A stretch of DNA of 64,000 nucleotides from Branchiostoma floridae (lineage: Eukaryota; Chordata; Leptocardii; Amphioxiformes; Branchiostomatidae), in contig NC_049983.1 in NCBI RefSeq assembly GCF_000003815.2, forward strand, positions 6,285,669-6,349,668, written 5' to 3'. Below, one piece after another: positions 1 through 11,580 of the stretch. How positions within the stretch are numbered: the first letter of the stretch is position 1; each line of letters starts with the position of its first letter. The notes below the pieces were generated by a model. That model did no database searches. It had not been told where the DNA came from and saw only the letters and a list, made by a program, of their open reading frames with translations. Both the position numbers and the translations under genes were made by a program.

Positions 1-2100
1 TCTCTTGTTAAAGTCATAAACTTGGACAACTTTTTTAAGAGAGTTGTGAGATTTTCCATTGCTGGGAACGACCATTTTTTACAGTTACCAAGTATGTATG
101 TACATGTGTGAACATAGGGACTGGTAGACTTGTACATTTGTCATCATGAATTCGCTATGCACACATCAGAGTAGAGGTTGAAAATGGGGTATGTGAAGTG
201 CAATAGGAGGGGCCAAAGTTTGAGAATGAGGAAAGCTGTTGTTTGCAGTGGCTTGATTGGATAATGTGGAAAAGTTAATTACGTTTCAAATTTTTGTCCT
301 ATGTACAGGTTACAACATTTTATGGTAGACAAAATTATGATGTATTGTCTAAAAAAAGAACTTATGTTAAAAAGGAGCTTGTAAGTGATGAAAAATATAT
401 CATCATAAGGAAAGTTCTTGCAAATGTTGATGTTCTATATAGTTATGTCTTTCATCATATAGATTGATTTTACACAAGATTTTATGATCCTTTGATAGTG
501 ATAAAGATAACCCCATGTTTTGACTTTTGAATGGCTTATGCAGATGCCACTGTATTGTCTAAAATGCGATTTATTAAACTACAAGCATGCCTTTTTTTGT
601 AATGCGCAAATCACACAGATGCAACTAGAGCATATACTCGCTTGAAGAAGAGATATTTGTGAGACATTTTTTGGCATCAAGGCTTACCTGTATGGAAACG
701 TTGAAGTGCCATAGATTGGCCACAAACTTTGACAAACGTTAAGTAAAAATGACGAAGCTGATTCGTATATAACAAAGGGCTATCTATCTGTTCAAAGCAT
801 ATGTTTTATTTCTGCTTTGCTTCATACAAGTATACGCTGGCGATCAGGACGATTTGACCCTTAACCACCTTTGCCCAGTGAATTTGGTCCAATGCCCAGG
901 GTCACCTCGTCCCAATAAAGTCAATTCGGCCGGAGTTAGGTTAAGTTCAGGTTGTTAGTCCGAGTTCACCAGGGTATTGGGCCAAGTAATGTTAGTCTGA
1001 TAAGCCGTTGGCCAAGTTGGTAAGGGGCTGAAGTGTCAGACATCCTTCTCTTACCTCTGTTTATATACACATGTACATCTATATACATCTAGATGATCAC
1101 TATGTTTTGACTGACATGTTAGGGCAGCTTGTAAAATAATCTTAGACCATTGCTAGCAGGAGGTATATGTAAGTGCAAGAAGAGTTGAACATGTGGAAAG
1201 TTAATTTCATCTACAATAGTATTGATATTCATGCTGTACGCTCATCTATCGAACTAGCACCAATCTAAACCATCCAAACTCACTGTTGCAGCTTGAGGTA
1301 TACTTGAGCCATACAAGATTCCTGCGGAAAATCCAAACATTTTTCATTCCAAAGCTGATGTCGCCACAAAATTCCAACCAAATGACTGAGATAAGAGGGT
1401 ATCTCACTGGACTGCGACACGTTGGTGGCCGTACGTGCTGTGTCCTACATTTAATTTGTTGCCCTTGGTTTCATAAAGGGAATTATCATTCATAACGTAC
1501 ATGTACAAGACAACAAAGCACACAATGCATAAAAAGATTTGTTTTTATTGATAAAATGCGTTGCGCACTCTGTCAAATCGCTCAGCTGCAGCAAAGCTGG
1601 CAATGTCAAGCAGCTTCAGTAAGATACCCACTTAAAATGAAATGAGATAGCTCTACTACGGTCATGTTTGTTAAGACTATCAAGAAGATGGACAGATGTA
1701 CATAGGTGTGGACAATTAAAACATAATAGTGATGGGATTGAGATAAGACACTATTTGATGTTGCCAAGGTCTGTAATATAAATGTAAACAACTTTATTGA
1801 TTAAATCTATCTCTTACACCATACGTTTGTTTTCTTGTTGCATTTGTGACATTTTGATATTACTACAGTATTAGATTGAATGTCAGTATTGCTAAAAATA
1901 ATAGTTACAAGCATGTAGTTACATTAGTAGTATTTTACTGGGAGGATTTGGTATATCTTATACATTGTACATGTCCTATTAGAGGTAGTTAAGTTTTGGT
2001 GTCCAAACTGAACACGACGTTTTGAAATCCAAACCGACCATGATGCTAACGATTGAAGCATCACGCTGTATAATCTGTAATATGATGCATTCCTCATTTA
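1..2100. other. No gene recognised; AT-rich intergenic sequence
   Basis: I see no convincing exon, RNA gene or repeat boundary here. The few open frames are short (60-70 codons), lack recognisable motifs and look like chance. The composition is AT-rich with occasional Pol II-like TATA strings, as expected of intergenic or intronic DNA. Confidence 0.5.
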
Positions 2101-2104
2101 ATTT

Positions 2105-2465
2105 CACCACTGTTTCCAGGGCCTAGACAAGCCTGCTCCTCGGCTCTAGGGACAACATGCCCCCAAGGAAATTTTCCAACAGCTCCCCTGAGTTAGAGCT
2201 AATGGCATTCTTGAGTCAGAGGACCTGGCATCCATGCCAGTTCAACTGGTAGAGTAGAGTAGAGTTACTAGGGAGATTGTGGGGGCATCTTGGCCCTGGA
2301 TACGAGGAGCTGGCCTGTGTAAGCCATGAAAACAGTCGGGCATCCAGGCTATTAAACTAGGGGGCTTGTGGTCAAATTCTCTTGGGCCAACTTGGCTGTG
2401 GAGCGGAGGACCTGGCCAGTGTAGGCCCTGGAAACAATCTGGAGACGCCCACGAGACATCGACAA
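2105..2465. repeat. Dispersed repeat with internal repeated modules
   Basis: Three similar modules occur near 2110-2200, 2270-2350 and 2380-2460. Each has a 'ctggcc.gtgtaggcc' type phrase followed by 'gaaaaca' or 'gaaacaa'. The same phrase recurs in the duplicated region at about 7,095-7,150 and 8,395-8,460. This marks a dispersed family rather than a gene; both edges are uncertain. Confidence 0.4.
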
Positions 2466-2599
2466 AACGGTACAAATTGAAAGCTCGATAAACAATAGTT
2501 CGGAGACCTCATATCTCCATGAAATAGTCTGATTATGTAAATTACTTGCATATTTACATAACATATGCTTGGTTATGTACACCTTTAATTAACTTATGC

Positions 2600-3250
2600 T
2601 GGCCCCAATTGATTGTCCAATAATTTACCATTTAGAAGAATTATACTACTTTAATCATAATTATGCAAATTAGCGACATATTTGCATGATTGGTATCTGT
2701 TAATGTTCCACCAGCCACAAACTACATACATTACAGGTATTTGCGTCCTAAAATGGAAAACACTACAAATATTTATTTCCCTCATTAATTATGCAAATTA
2801 AGTGCCAGTTTGAATAATTTGCACCTAAAGATGTACATATCTGTCAAAGCTACCTTACATACCAAATATCATCTAAATTTGTCATTCCCTTGTTCAGTTA
2901 TCCCCCTTAGAAGACTCAATTTTTAAAAAAATGCCCCTGAAGTTCCAGAGCAACCTGCTAGGGGACCCAAACATACAGCACATATTCTTTACTTACGTCA
3001 TAAGCTATCTGTCACCAAAAAAAAAAAAAAAACAAGGCCAAAGCACATCCAGGTCAAAAGACCCAAAAAACGAATATCTGCTGCAGTACCAAGATCACAT
3101 ACCAGGGGCCCCAATTGACCATGACCTTTGTCTTCCTAGCTCCTACCCACATACCAAATATCATTGTAATCCATCCAGAGGTTCTTGACCTATGCTGAGC
3201 ACAAATATCTGGAAACACAGACACACCCAAAACTAGAAAGGCCGACATTT
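2600..3250. repeat. Dispersed repeat modules with 'accaaatatca' core
   Basis: The stretch contains 'attatgcaaatta' strings (near 2,660 and 2,790) and two copies of a module reading 'ataccaaatatcat', then about 10 bases, then 'atccat' or similar (near 2,865 and 3,150). The complementary form ('tgatatttggt') is found at 4,030, 9,690 and 9,998. The family therefore appears in both orientations across the left of the window. It is probably an old SINE or LINE tail family; I cannot name it. Confidence 0.45.
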
Positions 3251-3639
3251 GCTTGAGAGCAAATACAGCATATTTCAGCCATCTCCCTCCCCATGCAACA
3301 ATAGGCTATTTCAAAATCACCCATTTGAAAAATCACTTTAACTAATGACGGTTTAACCCAAAAATGAGTCTTACAAAATTCCCCCGTTCAAGAATGGACT
3401 CCAGTGCACCATATGTGAATTTGCACAATAGACCAGTCCAGAAATACTGCCACTGAAACCTTGGCCTTTTGAATAAGAAACCAAACAAAAAATTGAGCCC
3501 CAAAAGTAATTTTAAGTTTAAAATCATAAATTTCCTTTCATCGATTCCAACTGATATAAAATGATGAGGTATTTGGATTAGGTAGAAAAATTTCGTTATA
3601 TATCCGAGCGGTAGGCCGGACGTGTAACGTTACGTTATT

Positions 3640-4345
3640 AGCTTCGCCAAGAAGCTTATGTTTTTGCCGACTTGGGTCTGTATGTAGGTCAACAGGATAT
3701 AACTCGAGAAATTGTGGATGGAACTTTTTTATTTTTTGCAGGTGTGTAGCGGTTGTTTAAAGGCATGCCTAGTTCGAAAATGGGTTACCTGGCGTTTTCC
3801 TATGGTACATTAGCGAGCTTAGTATTTTTTTTGGTGTTTTTTCGGGAGGCATAAGTCAAAATGTAGCTGGGCGATTTCCACGATATTTGGCAGGTCTGTA
3901 GCGGCTGTGGAAAGGATTGCCATGTGCGAGAATGGTTTAGCTACCTTTTACCTATGGTGCTGTAGCTGGCTTTGTATGTAAGTGCGTTTGTCTGTAAGCA
4001 AGATAACTCGAGATGTTCTTGATGGATGTTAATGATATTTGGTTGATAGGTAGGGGACACAGAAAGGAAGGTCAAGTTCGATAATGGGCCTCCTGGCAAA
4101 TTGTTTTGGTACTGCAAGTGAGCATCAAAGTTTGCGCCTAAATTTTCCAGAAGTGCCAGGTTCGTGATTTTTTACTGGAGGATAGCTGTTGGTACTAGGA
4201 GTCAATGGTCTAATTTTGGGCCCCCTAGCAGCTTGTTTGGAATTGCAGTGGGTGTTATATTTCGTAACTTTTTAGATGGATAACTCCTGAGGGGATTGAT
4301 GGATATTTTTTGTTTTTGGTAGGTAGGTACTTTGGATGATTATCA
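3640..4345 (+). repeat. Three to four diverged tandem modules of about 150-180 bp
   Basis: Successive modules share, in order, 'ataactcgaga' or similar, 'gatggat..t.a.gatatttgg', 'ggtctgtagcgg'-like text, and 'cgaaaatggg..acctgg..tttt'. Modules begin near 3,660, 3,840, 3,965 and 4,140. The same text returns at about 9,590-9,790 and 11,620-11,760, so this is a dispersed repeat that also occurs in tandem. No coding capacity is seen. Confidence 0.5.
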
Positions 4346-5540
4346 ACATAATGAGATGCAAATTATATAAATCACTCTGTATTTAATATAATTACTTAGG
4401 GAAACTTCTATAACGGTTGAAAAATACTTGTGACGGAGTCACCTGAAAGGACTTGAATTGACCCATAGATGTCTAAAAATAGAGAAGAAGTAGGTCAAAG
4501 GAGCCAGTGGAAGCAGGGGATCCCTGATAAACAGACGTTGTCTTGGAAGCATGAAATTCTGATTGACCAGGGATGTTACTAGGTCATCCGTGTACTATTC
4601 CGCCAGGATGGAGTCTGGTAGAGACTACTGGCTGAAAAATGCCTATAAATGGTCATGGTTCATGTTAGCAAAATACAAAGCCTGACCGTGTCCAACACGT
4701 ATCTATAAAATTAAGCAATTAAATAGCTTGCTGAATTGATGTCAATACGACGGCACACAGCAAAGGATTCATAGCAGTTGAAATATAACATATCTATATA
4801 CAAGTGTTGCTTATATCTATATACAGATCAACAATAAAAGCAACACTATATCATGGGAACGGTAAAAATGTAGTAGAGGGAACTTGACGAATATCACTTG
4901 ATATAAAGATGTAGAGCTAATATCTACGAGACACTTCAGGTGTATTTTCTTATGAATGGTGTTCCATGTGCCAGTAACACTACATGGGTCTAAACAAACG
5001 AATAAGTACTATGTAAAGTCAGTAATATAACATAATTGAACAATGACGGCTTGTAACACATAGTACTTACATCTGTGAACTAGGTTAAACAACAAGTGAC
5101 CAAGTGCTGGGACAAGACAAACCCAACATGTTGAAGAACAGCACTTAGGTCAAAAGGGTCACCGTCAATTATCCACGCATTCCTCAACTCTTAACAGAGA
5201 TGTCATGTTGTAAGGGAAAGGTCGGCTAGAAAGAACTGACATCATTGCGAGAAATACAAATCGCCAAAGGTGACAGGCGGCTGTCATCGGACAGTCGCAG
5301 AAATCATAACCTTGGACTCTGTAAAATACCTCTGACTTAACTCGCGACTGCAAAACTTTACTTTCTATTTTCATGAGATTGAAACAAACGTTCACCAAGG
5401 CGGGGGTCGTAGCAATCCTTACATATGGCCCTTAGATGACCCTTGGTGAGTTAAAAAGTTCCGTAAATTGGAAGGAACAACTGTTACAGTGGCCGGGGTT
5501 TGGTGAGTGACGAATGCAATTATCGGCGTGACTTCCTGTG
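4346..5540. other. No gene recognised
   Basis: Mostly AT-rich sequence without a supported exon. A 77-codon minus-strand open frame at 5,165-5,398 has no motif I recognise, so I do not call it a gene. Confidence 0.45.
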
Positions 5541-5544
5541 GTTT

Positions 5545-5660
5545 CCAGGTTTCCAAGACCTACCCACATACCAAATATCACTTCAATCCATTCAGCCGGT
5601 CTTCAATTTGCTGGTTTCTACATACATACATACATACATACATACATACATACATACAAA
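5545..5660 (-). repeat. Repeat tail with (CATA)n microsatellite
   Basis: The 'cccacataccaaatatca' core followed by 'caatccattcag' matches the module near 3,140. It runs directly into a (CATA)n tract at 5,619-5,658. A simple repeat at the end of a retroposed module is typical of LINE or SINE tails. Confidence 0.5.
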
Positions 5661-6339
5661 CGCTACCCAAAACATAACCAGCTCTCCGAAAGTAATTATG
5701 ACAACACAAAATAGAACAGTAACCTCATACCTGTACAAATTGTTCTGATTATGCAAAGACATTCATTCACATCGCCAAAACATTTGCTGCATTATGTACA
5801 CCGACAGAATAGACTAATCTACTCACAATGTTCATAATCCAACCAACCACTACATGATGTGACTAGATAACATATGGACTTATACACATTAATCATTCAA
5901 AAAGAAATATCTTCCATAGAAATTGTTTATTTGGCGAAGATATGTGTTCGAGGAACTCTAGTTTTGTACTGTACCGTAATGCAGTAAGGCGCTTGCACAT
6001 AGTGTGTAATTACAGTTATGAACGCCATAAATACAGTTCCATCCGTTAGATTTTGGGGGATAAATATATTTCTGTACTGTTTAAAGAACTTGCCTTGTTT
6101 TTTTGTTTTTTTTCGCGCTCGCATTAGATTTGGCGGACAGCTGTCCACAAGATTAAGTTGTTTGTTTATTCTTTATCTAACCAGGATGAAGGCATATCAC
6201 CTGACGGCGTTTTTTTTTTTACTTGCTCTGGCTTCAGTACTTAAAACAGAAAAACAAACTAAAGCTAAAATGTCATGTGTCATTTTAACGCCCTGTCCTA
6301 GGGACGTCCCTAACCGAAGCCTGTACTTAATTTCCGACT

Positions 6340-6480
6340 GAGTGAAATGACGAAATTCCTAATAAGTGCTTTTCCCAAGGGCACAGCGTCGGTGCATATC
6401 AGGGGTCTTGAACCCCGGACCTCTGGCATGTCTGGGCTTTGAGCCAAACACCCTTCCGTTACTAGTACCCTAAGCAACTT
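6340..6480 (-). repeat. tRNA-derived SINE copy
   Basis: Read on the minus strand it starts with a tRNA-like head (A-box-like 'TTTGGCTCAAAGCCCAGA', then a B-box-like region near 6,405-6,420) and continues into a body with 'gtgcccttgggaaaagcac'. The same body occurs at 9,055-9,180, 44,470-44,605 and 45,755-45,905. It is a dispersed SINE, not a functional tRNA gene. Confidence 0.55.
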
Positions 6481-6649
6481 AGCAGCTATGACATTATAAT
6501 CTCTATGCTACCCCTTTATGACTTAAGCATTGCTCGAATCAAACGTTTAAATAATCTCATATTCTAGACGCTATAATAACACTAGACAACAGGTGCGCGC
6601 TGTGAACTCATCCCTACATTATTTATGGATAATCCGTAGTAGGCAGACC

Positions 6650-6877
6650 TTGAAGGGCGGGAGTTGCTCGACAAGCTTCTTAAAAAGCCTAACCAAGCGT
6701 ATAAAGACTCACTTTGTTTTGTAGTGTGATAGTCAGCTATTATCCACCACAACCTGTGTTTTGCTACTTAACGAGCCTTCGGCGTCGTTAAACTCTGAAG
6801 TAGGTTGTTTTACAGGTGAGTTAGCCTGGATTTCGGACTGTTTCCTAACTCAGTGTGCACGCGCGTATGTATGCGTG

Positions 6878-6945
<68 letters not shown>

Positions 6946-6966
6946 TGTGTGTGTGTCTGTGTGCAG

Positions 6967-7014
<48 letters not shown>

Positions 7015-7342
7015 TGTGTGTGTGTGTGTGATGACTAGAAAACAAGAAATATGATTTAAAAAATCACAACCCTCCACACCAACCTCTGCTTGAAGAGTTG
7101 GCCCATGTAGGCCCTAGCTGGAAACAGACAGGTATCCCGGCTATAGGCTAGATTGAAAAAGATATGGTCTCCAGATGGCTCACTGATATATTCATATACT
7201 AAAGTATGTCTTCTTTCTTGAAACACCATTTTTGGGAGCCACCTTTAACTGTGCCCCCATGGTGCCAGTCAGGAACAGGTAAGTTTAGCTGTGGTTACAA
7301 GTACAGCTATGTATAATCTAGAAGTACGGCTCATGGCGGTCC
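6650..7342 (+). repeat. Copy 1 of a diverged ~1.2-kb direct duplication
   Basis: The order of landmarks is 'tgaagggcgggagttgctcg', 'gtagtgtgatagtc', 'ggctattatcc'-like text, 'caggtgagttagcctggatt', a TG microsatellite, then 'cttgaagag.tggcc', then 'tgtataatctagaagtacgg'. The same order recurs at 7,836-8,642. The copies differ at many positions and in microsatellite length, so the duplication is old. Confidence 0.65.
6878..7030 (+). repeat. (TG)n and (TC)n microsatellites
   Basis: A (TG)n run covers about 6,880-6,942, a (TC)n run about 6,967-7,011, then a short TG run follows. Open frames through this stretch are artefacts of the repeats. Confidence 0.95.
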
Positions 7343-7544
7343 TCCTATAGTACTACTTACAGTGGTTGCTGAACAAAGTTAACAATACTAGAAGTTGCCC
7401 TAAAAACGTTTCTCTCTCTGCTTCTCTCATAAGAAGAAGGTTGTACTGTATGCTCTTTTGTCTCCACTCCAATGAACTCATGTCAGACTCAATTAATTCA
7501 CTCATGTCAGAACTAGAGAGGTGAAACTTCAGGTCATGCATGCA

Positions 7545-7670
7545 TAATACAGCCTCTTCACAAGGACGGCGCTCTCTCTGTGACCTGAAATTTGCCAGAG
7601 CGCGGTGGCCTCGCCAAGGTCGCCCTGGGAGCGCGCAGAGAGCTGCGACTGTTTTAAACCGGGTCAAAAG
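7545..7670. repeat. Fragment of GC-rich MITE family
   Basis: The left part ('aaggacggcgctctctctgt' then 'gacctgaaatttg') matches the start of the complete-looking element at 13,873-14,078. The right part carries the 'ggtcgc.ctgggagcgcgc' motif. Terminal 'cccctttccactag' repeats are missing here, so it is a truncated copy. Confidence 0.5.
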
Positions 7671-8042
7671 AGCGCTCAACGGGCGCAGCGATTGGTCAAT
7701 GAATAACGGTATCCGATTTTCGGATTTTTTACGAATCCCTTGTCGGATCCGCCTTTATTTGTAAAAAAAAGAATACAGAGGAATACCTGTACGTATCCAC
7801 CAGTATTCAAGGTCATTTCATTTCGTGCAGTGTTGAAGGGCACGAGTTACTCGTCTAGTTTCTAAAAAGATTAACCGAGCGTAAAAAGACTCTCTTTGTT
7901 ATATGTAGTGTGATAGTCGGCTATTATCCGCCACAACCTGTATTTTGCCACTTAACTATCCTTTGATGTTGTAAAACTCAGAAGCAAGCTGTTTACAGGT
8001 GAGTTAGCCTGGATTTCAGATTGTTTCTCAACTTGATGTTTA

Positions 8043-8056
8043 TGTGTGTGTGTGTG

Positions 8057-8094
<38 letters not shown>

Positions 8095-8206
8095 TGTGTG
8101 TGTGTGTGTGTGTGAGAGGTGTGTGTGTGTGTGTGTGCGTGTGTCTCTGTGTGTGTCTGTGTGCGTGTGTGTGCATGTGTGTGTGAGGTGTGTGTGTGTG
8201 TGTGTA
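8043..8206 (+). repeat. Interrupted (TG)n microsatellite
   Basis: Long TG runs are separated by GAGG, CTC and CATG interruptions. Open frames on both strands across this region translate the dinucleotide repeat and are not genes. Confidence 0.95.
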
Positions 8207-8280
8207 GTTATGAAATTTCCTTATGCATGTTGACCATAGAGCCAAGGAGCTTGCCTGTGTTGCTCTCCAAGCAGAGGTTA

Positions 8281-8387
8281 GTGGGGAAGATTGTGATCTT
8301 TTTATCGTTATTCTAGTTTTCTGTCCACACTCCCCAATCAGGTTGGTGGAAATGATAGAATAATAAAAAGATCACGATTTTCCCCAC
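8281..8387. repeat. Inverted repeat, ~33-bp arms (hairpin)
   Basis: The left arm (8,281-8,315, beginning 'gtggggaagattgtgatct') is the near-perfect reverse complement of 8,356-8,387, ending 'agatcacgattttccccac'. About 40 bp lie between. This is a plausible small foldback or MITE remnant inside copy 2 of the duplication. Confidence 0.65.
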
Positions 8388-8892
8388 CAGCGTCTGCTTG
8401 AAGAGATGGCCTGTGTAGGCCCTGAAAACACATAGGTATCCCGGCTATAGGCTAGACTGGAAAAGATATGGACCCCAAATGGCTTACTGGCATATTCATA
8501 TACTAAAGTATGTCTTCTTTCTTGAAGCACTATTTTTGGAGCCACCTTTAACTGCATGTGCCCCCATGGTGCCAGGGATAGGTAAGTTTACCTGTGTTTA
8601 CAAGTACAGCTATGTATAATCTAGAAGTACGGCTCATGGCTCATGACAAATTGATTAAAGAAAATAAGCAGCCAACCGAACGTATATTTTATACTGAGAC
8701 ACATGCTGAGCAACTTAAATTGTACAGTGACCAAAATTAGATTTTGTTTACACCCTTGATTTTATGATTTGACTATTAGATATATATTTATGACTTGAAT
8801 AAAAGCATACCAGCAAAACACATAAAATGTCAGGAAATTTATTCCGTATCTCTGAAATTCGTTGAGTGATCTGTCAAATCTTTCGTGACTGA

Positions 8893-8962
8893 CATAAATT
8901 GCTGGCATTTGACTTTTGGGTCCCACTGGGTGCGCGCTGGGGTCGCCGGGGACATTTTTCTA
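8893..8962 (+). repeat. Fragment of GC-rich dispersed repeat
   Basis: The text 'ttgctggcatttgacttttg', then 'ggtc.cactggg.gcgcgctgg' and 'gtcgccgg.gacac', is shared with 9,264-9,335. The latter half resembles the end of the MITE at 13,873-14,078. Confidence 0.5.
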
Positions 8963-9054
8963 CGTTTACTTTTGGACAAGCGAGGAAAATAGCACTGCAC
9001 CCAAGTTAGTACATTAACAGTGCCACATACACAGTACAAACAGAAGGTAAAAGT

Positions 9055-9185
9055 AGTCTTTTACCTCCCGACCGATGTCAGGTACCCATTTTTACACCTG
9101 GGTAAGGTGCGGAAGGTCGTGTAAAGTGCCCAAGGGGACATGGCGTGTAGTGACCTCGGCACCTCTAGCTATAGATTACGAACGC
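9055..9185 (-). repeat. tRNA-derived SINE body (degenerate)
   Basis: On the minus strand it contains 'gggcactttacacgacctt', 'cacccaggtgtaaaaatggg' and 'ggtcgggaggtaaaag'-like text in that order. These are matched by the SINE at 45,755-45,905 and, in part, at 44,470-44,605. The tRNA head end (about 9,150-9,200) is eroded. Confidence 0.5.
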
Positions 9186-9261
9186 TCTACCAGTTATATT
9201 TAAGCCACACACGAAGCCACTCGGAGACATTCTACCTAGAGCAACTTTCTGGAATTTGACA

Positions 9262-9410
9262 AAAGTTGCTGGCATTTGACTTTTGGGTCGCACTGGGAGC
9301 GCGCTGGGGGTCGCCGGAGACACTCTACCTAGAGCAACTTTTTCTTTGTTTTGCCCCGCGCTCTAGTCAATTGTACATCGCAGCGGGAGAGCGGTGAGAG
9401 AGGTGCCGAG
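9262..9410 (+). repeat. Fragment of GC-rich dispersed repeat, doubled motif
   Basis: A second copy of the text at 8,893-8,962 is found here. It is flanked on both sides by 'ctacctagagcaacttt' (near 9,230 and 9,325), giving a short direct repeat. Confidence 0.5.
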
Positions 9411-9589
9411 TGAAGAGGGCGCCTGAGGTGACGGCTCAGCACTGAATTGTGTCTAACATTGCTGTCCAACGTGTGTTGCACAGGTGGGGAGAGATTCGTT
9501 GTTAACATATTAAAGATCTTCAGGGAAGATTTATCACGCTATGTAGAAAGATGATGCCTTGACCAATAAGGTCATATTTTGGTAGCGTT

Positions 9590-10020
9590 TGTATGTACAG
9601 TGTGTGTATGGGTCTTTGCATACATGAGGATGATCGGCATAGCTCGAGAAGGGCAGAATACTGATTTGATATTTGATTTGAGACGGTATTGATATTTGGT
9701 ATGTGCGTAGGTCTAGATAAGATCTTAAAATGATTAGGTTTTGGGCCCCGGCTTGTTACAATACTGGAGGATAACGGCCGGCTTTCATATCTCGAGTTCT
9801 GGACATCCTATGTTATTTTTAAGTGGTTGATAGAAATCTTGTGGCAGAGAATGGTATAGATCTGGGCCCCCTTATATATATATAACGTTATGTGTGTATG
9901 TGTGTGTCTGTCTGTGTGTGACTGTGTGTGTGTGTGTGTGTCTGTGTGTGAGCACGATAACTTGATAAAGTATGAATGGATTGTCTCAATGAATTGATAT
10001 TTGGTACGTGTATGTGGGTT
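9590..10020 (+). repeat. Dispersed 'gatatttggta' module interrupted by a LINE
   Basis: Modules near 9,600-9,730 and 9,955-10,020 match the repeats at 3,640-4,345. The second copy stops near 10,020 and its expected continuation ('aatgattagattttgagcc') resumes at about 11,590, after the LINE. The LINE therefore inserted into this repeat. A TG-rich stretch lies at 9,893-9,952. Confidence 0.55.
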
Positions 10021-11401
10021 TGTATTGACAACAGACAGAGGCGTAAGGCAGGGGTGTAACCTCAGCCCTGCCCTTTTCAATTTATTCATAAATGACCTGG
10101 TAAAAGATTTAGACAGCCCTGACTGTGCCCCACCCTCCCTGCATAATCTACTTGTATCCTCCCTGCTATATGCTGACGACGTAGTGTTGTTTTCAGAATC
10201 TGAAACAGGTTTACAATGCGCTCTGGATAAACTCCATGCATTTTGCGAGAAATGGAAACTTCAGGTGAACCTAAAGAAAACCAAAGTTATGATTTTCAAC
10301 AAACTCGGACGAATCTTCAAAAACATGAATTTTACTTTCGGTAAAGATACTATAGATATTGCAACCTCCTATTCTTACTTAGGCCTGACGTTATCCCCCT
10401 CAGGTACCTATTCTCTAGCAAAGAAACAACTGTCCTTGAAAGCACGCAAAGCCATTTTCAGTCTGAAATCCCTGATGCATTCATCTCTGTCTCCAAAGGC
10501 TCTGCTCAAACTATTTAGTACATGTATCAAACCTATTATATTATATGGTTGTGAGATTTGGGGTAAAGCTTATTCAGATGACAGTTGCCCAGCAGAAATT
10601 ACACAGAACCGTTTTTGTAAAAATGTTCTCGGTGTACATAGAAATTCAAGTAACATAGCTAGTAGAGCAGAGCTTGGAATGTACCCAATAGACATAGATA
10701 TATCCATACGTACAGTTAAGTATTGGCTGCGCCTCAAACAGTTGGACTTCTCAACACATCCCTTACAAGTAGACGCTTTACTCTGTCAGCAATCTATACC
10801 GAATAACAGCCGTAAGAAATACTGGTTACAACACGTAAAGGAAATTCTAGACAATACTGGTTACTCTTACCTATGGAACTCTATGAATTCACAGCTAGAC
10901 AATAAGCATATTTGTACATCGTTAAGAAAAAGGTTAGAAGATATATATATCCAGACATTTTCTCATAGACTGTCCACAGATAATGGTAAGTTAAGATTTT
11001 TCAAGAAACTAAAGAAGGGATACTCAATGGAAACTTATTTAACGTTACTAGATAAATTCGAGGTCAGATCGGCAATGTGCAAACTTAGAATTAGCGCCCA
11101 CCCCCTTGAAATTGAGAGAGGGCGGTACAAAAAGCTACCTGTGGGCGAAAGAACCTGTAACCATTGTATGGCAAAACCGGTGGAAGACGAAATACATTTT
11201 ATTTCTAACTGCCTCTCTAACGATCAGGAAAGAAATGAGTTATTTGAAGAGGCATGCAAATTCCACAAAAATTTCCAAACGCTTACCGACGAAAACAAAA
11301 CTATAACGCTGTTAACGTCACATAACCCACGCATCATAGAAAAAGTGGGACACTTCGTCTTCCACTGCTTCCAGAAAAGAAGTCAAACCCTAAATACGTA
11401 G
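10001..11401 (+). CDS. LINE ORF2 C-terminal part: reverse transcriptase, 5' truncated
   Basis: The open frame has no proper ATG start; it simply opens from flanking repeat, and LINE sequence begins near 10,021. Early residues show the reverse-transcriptase block 'GVRQGCNLSPALFNLFINDL', followed by the catalytic 'YADD' box and a thumb-like region. The C-terminus carries a CX2C...HX5C-type zinc-knuckle-like motif ('CNHC' ... 'HFISNC'). The endonuclease and the first RT blocks are missing, so this is a 5'-truncated non-LTR retrotransposon copy unable to move on its own. The frame is still open for about 460 codons, which suggests a young insertion. The clade is unclear from sequence alone; a jockey/CR1/I-type LINE is possible. 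Confidence 0.85.
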   Translation: MVRVCGFVLTTDRGVRQGCNLSPALFNLFINDLVKDLDSPDCAPPSLHNLLVSSLLYADDVVLFSESETGLQCALDKLHAFCEKWKLQVNLKKTKVMIFNKLGRIFKNMNFTFGKDTIDIATSYSYLGLTLSPSGTYSLAKKQLSLKARKAIFSLKSLMHSSLSPKALLKLFSTCIKPIILYGCEIWGKAYSDDSCPAEITQNRFCKNVLGVHRNSSNIASRAELGMYPIDIDISIRTVKYWLRLKQLDFSTHPLQVDALLCQQSIPNNSRKKYWLQHVKEILDNTGYSYLWNSMNSQLDNKHICTSLRKRLEDIYIQTFSHRLSTDNGKLRFFKKLKKGYSMETYLTLLDKFEVRSAMCKLRISAHPLEIERGRYKKLPVGERTCNHCMAKPVEDEIHFISNCLSNDQERNELFEEACKFHKNFQTLTDENKTITLLTSHNPRIIEKVGHFVFHCFQKRSQTLNT

Positions 11402-11580
11402 ATTGTAGCTCTCAGCAGTCCATACCATTGATAGAATAGTCACTCGTTTACACTTGTCACCATTGTTATCTATACCAAAGTATTTCATTTTATACATGTT
11501 TATTATATTCTCTGTATGTTTCATGCATGTTGCAATTAGCCCTCGGGCAAGAACTTGCAAATAAACTTCTATTGTATTAA
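10021..11580 (+). mobile_element. 5'-truncated non-LTR retrotransposon (LINE)
   Basis: The element runs from about 10,021 to the 3' end near 11,577. The 3' untranslated tail ends in 'aacttgcaaataaacttcta'. A very similar tail occurs at 55,590-55,655, so the family has at least two 3' ends in the window. The flanking repeat is split between 10,020 and 11,590. A clear target-site duplication could not be fixed. Confidence 0.75.

Larger units (their letters stand above)
7836..8642 (+). repeat. Copy 2 of the diverged ~1.2-kb direct duplication
   Basis: This parallels 6,650-7,342 landmark by landmark, from 'tgaagggcacgagttactcg' to 'tgtataatctagaagtacgg'. It carries a longer, interrupted TG tract at about 8,043-8,206 and an extra hairpin-forming segment at 8,281-8,387 that copy 1 lacks in full. 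Confidence 0.65.

Noticed and set aside
6761-7077. Open frames of 65-97 codons on both strands over the TG/TC tracts
   Set aside because: They translate microsatellites (Cys-Val, His-Thr, Arg-Glu runs) and have no other support.
7952-8316. Open frames over the second TG tract
   Set aside because: Microsatellite translation only.
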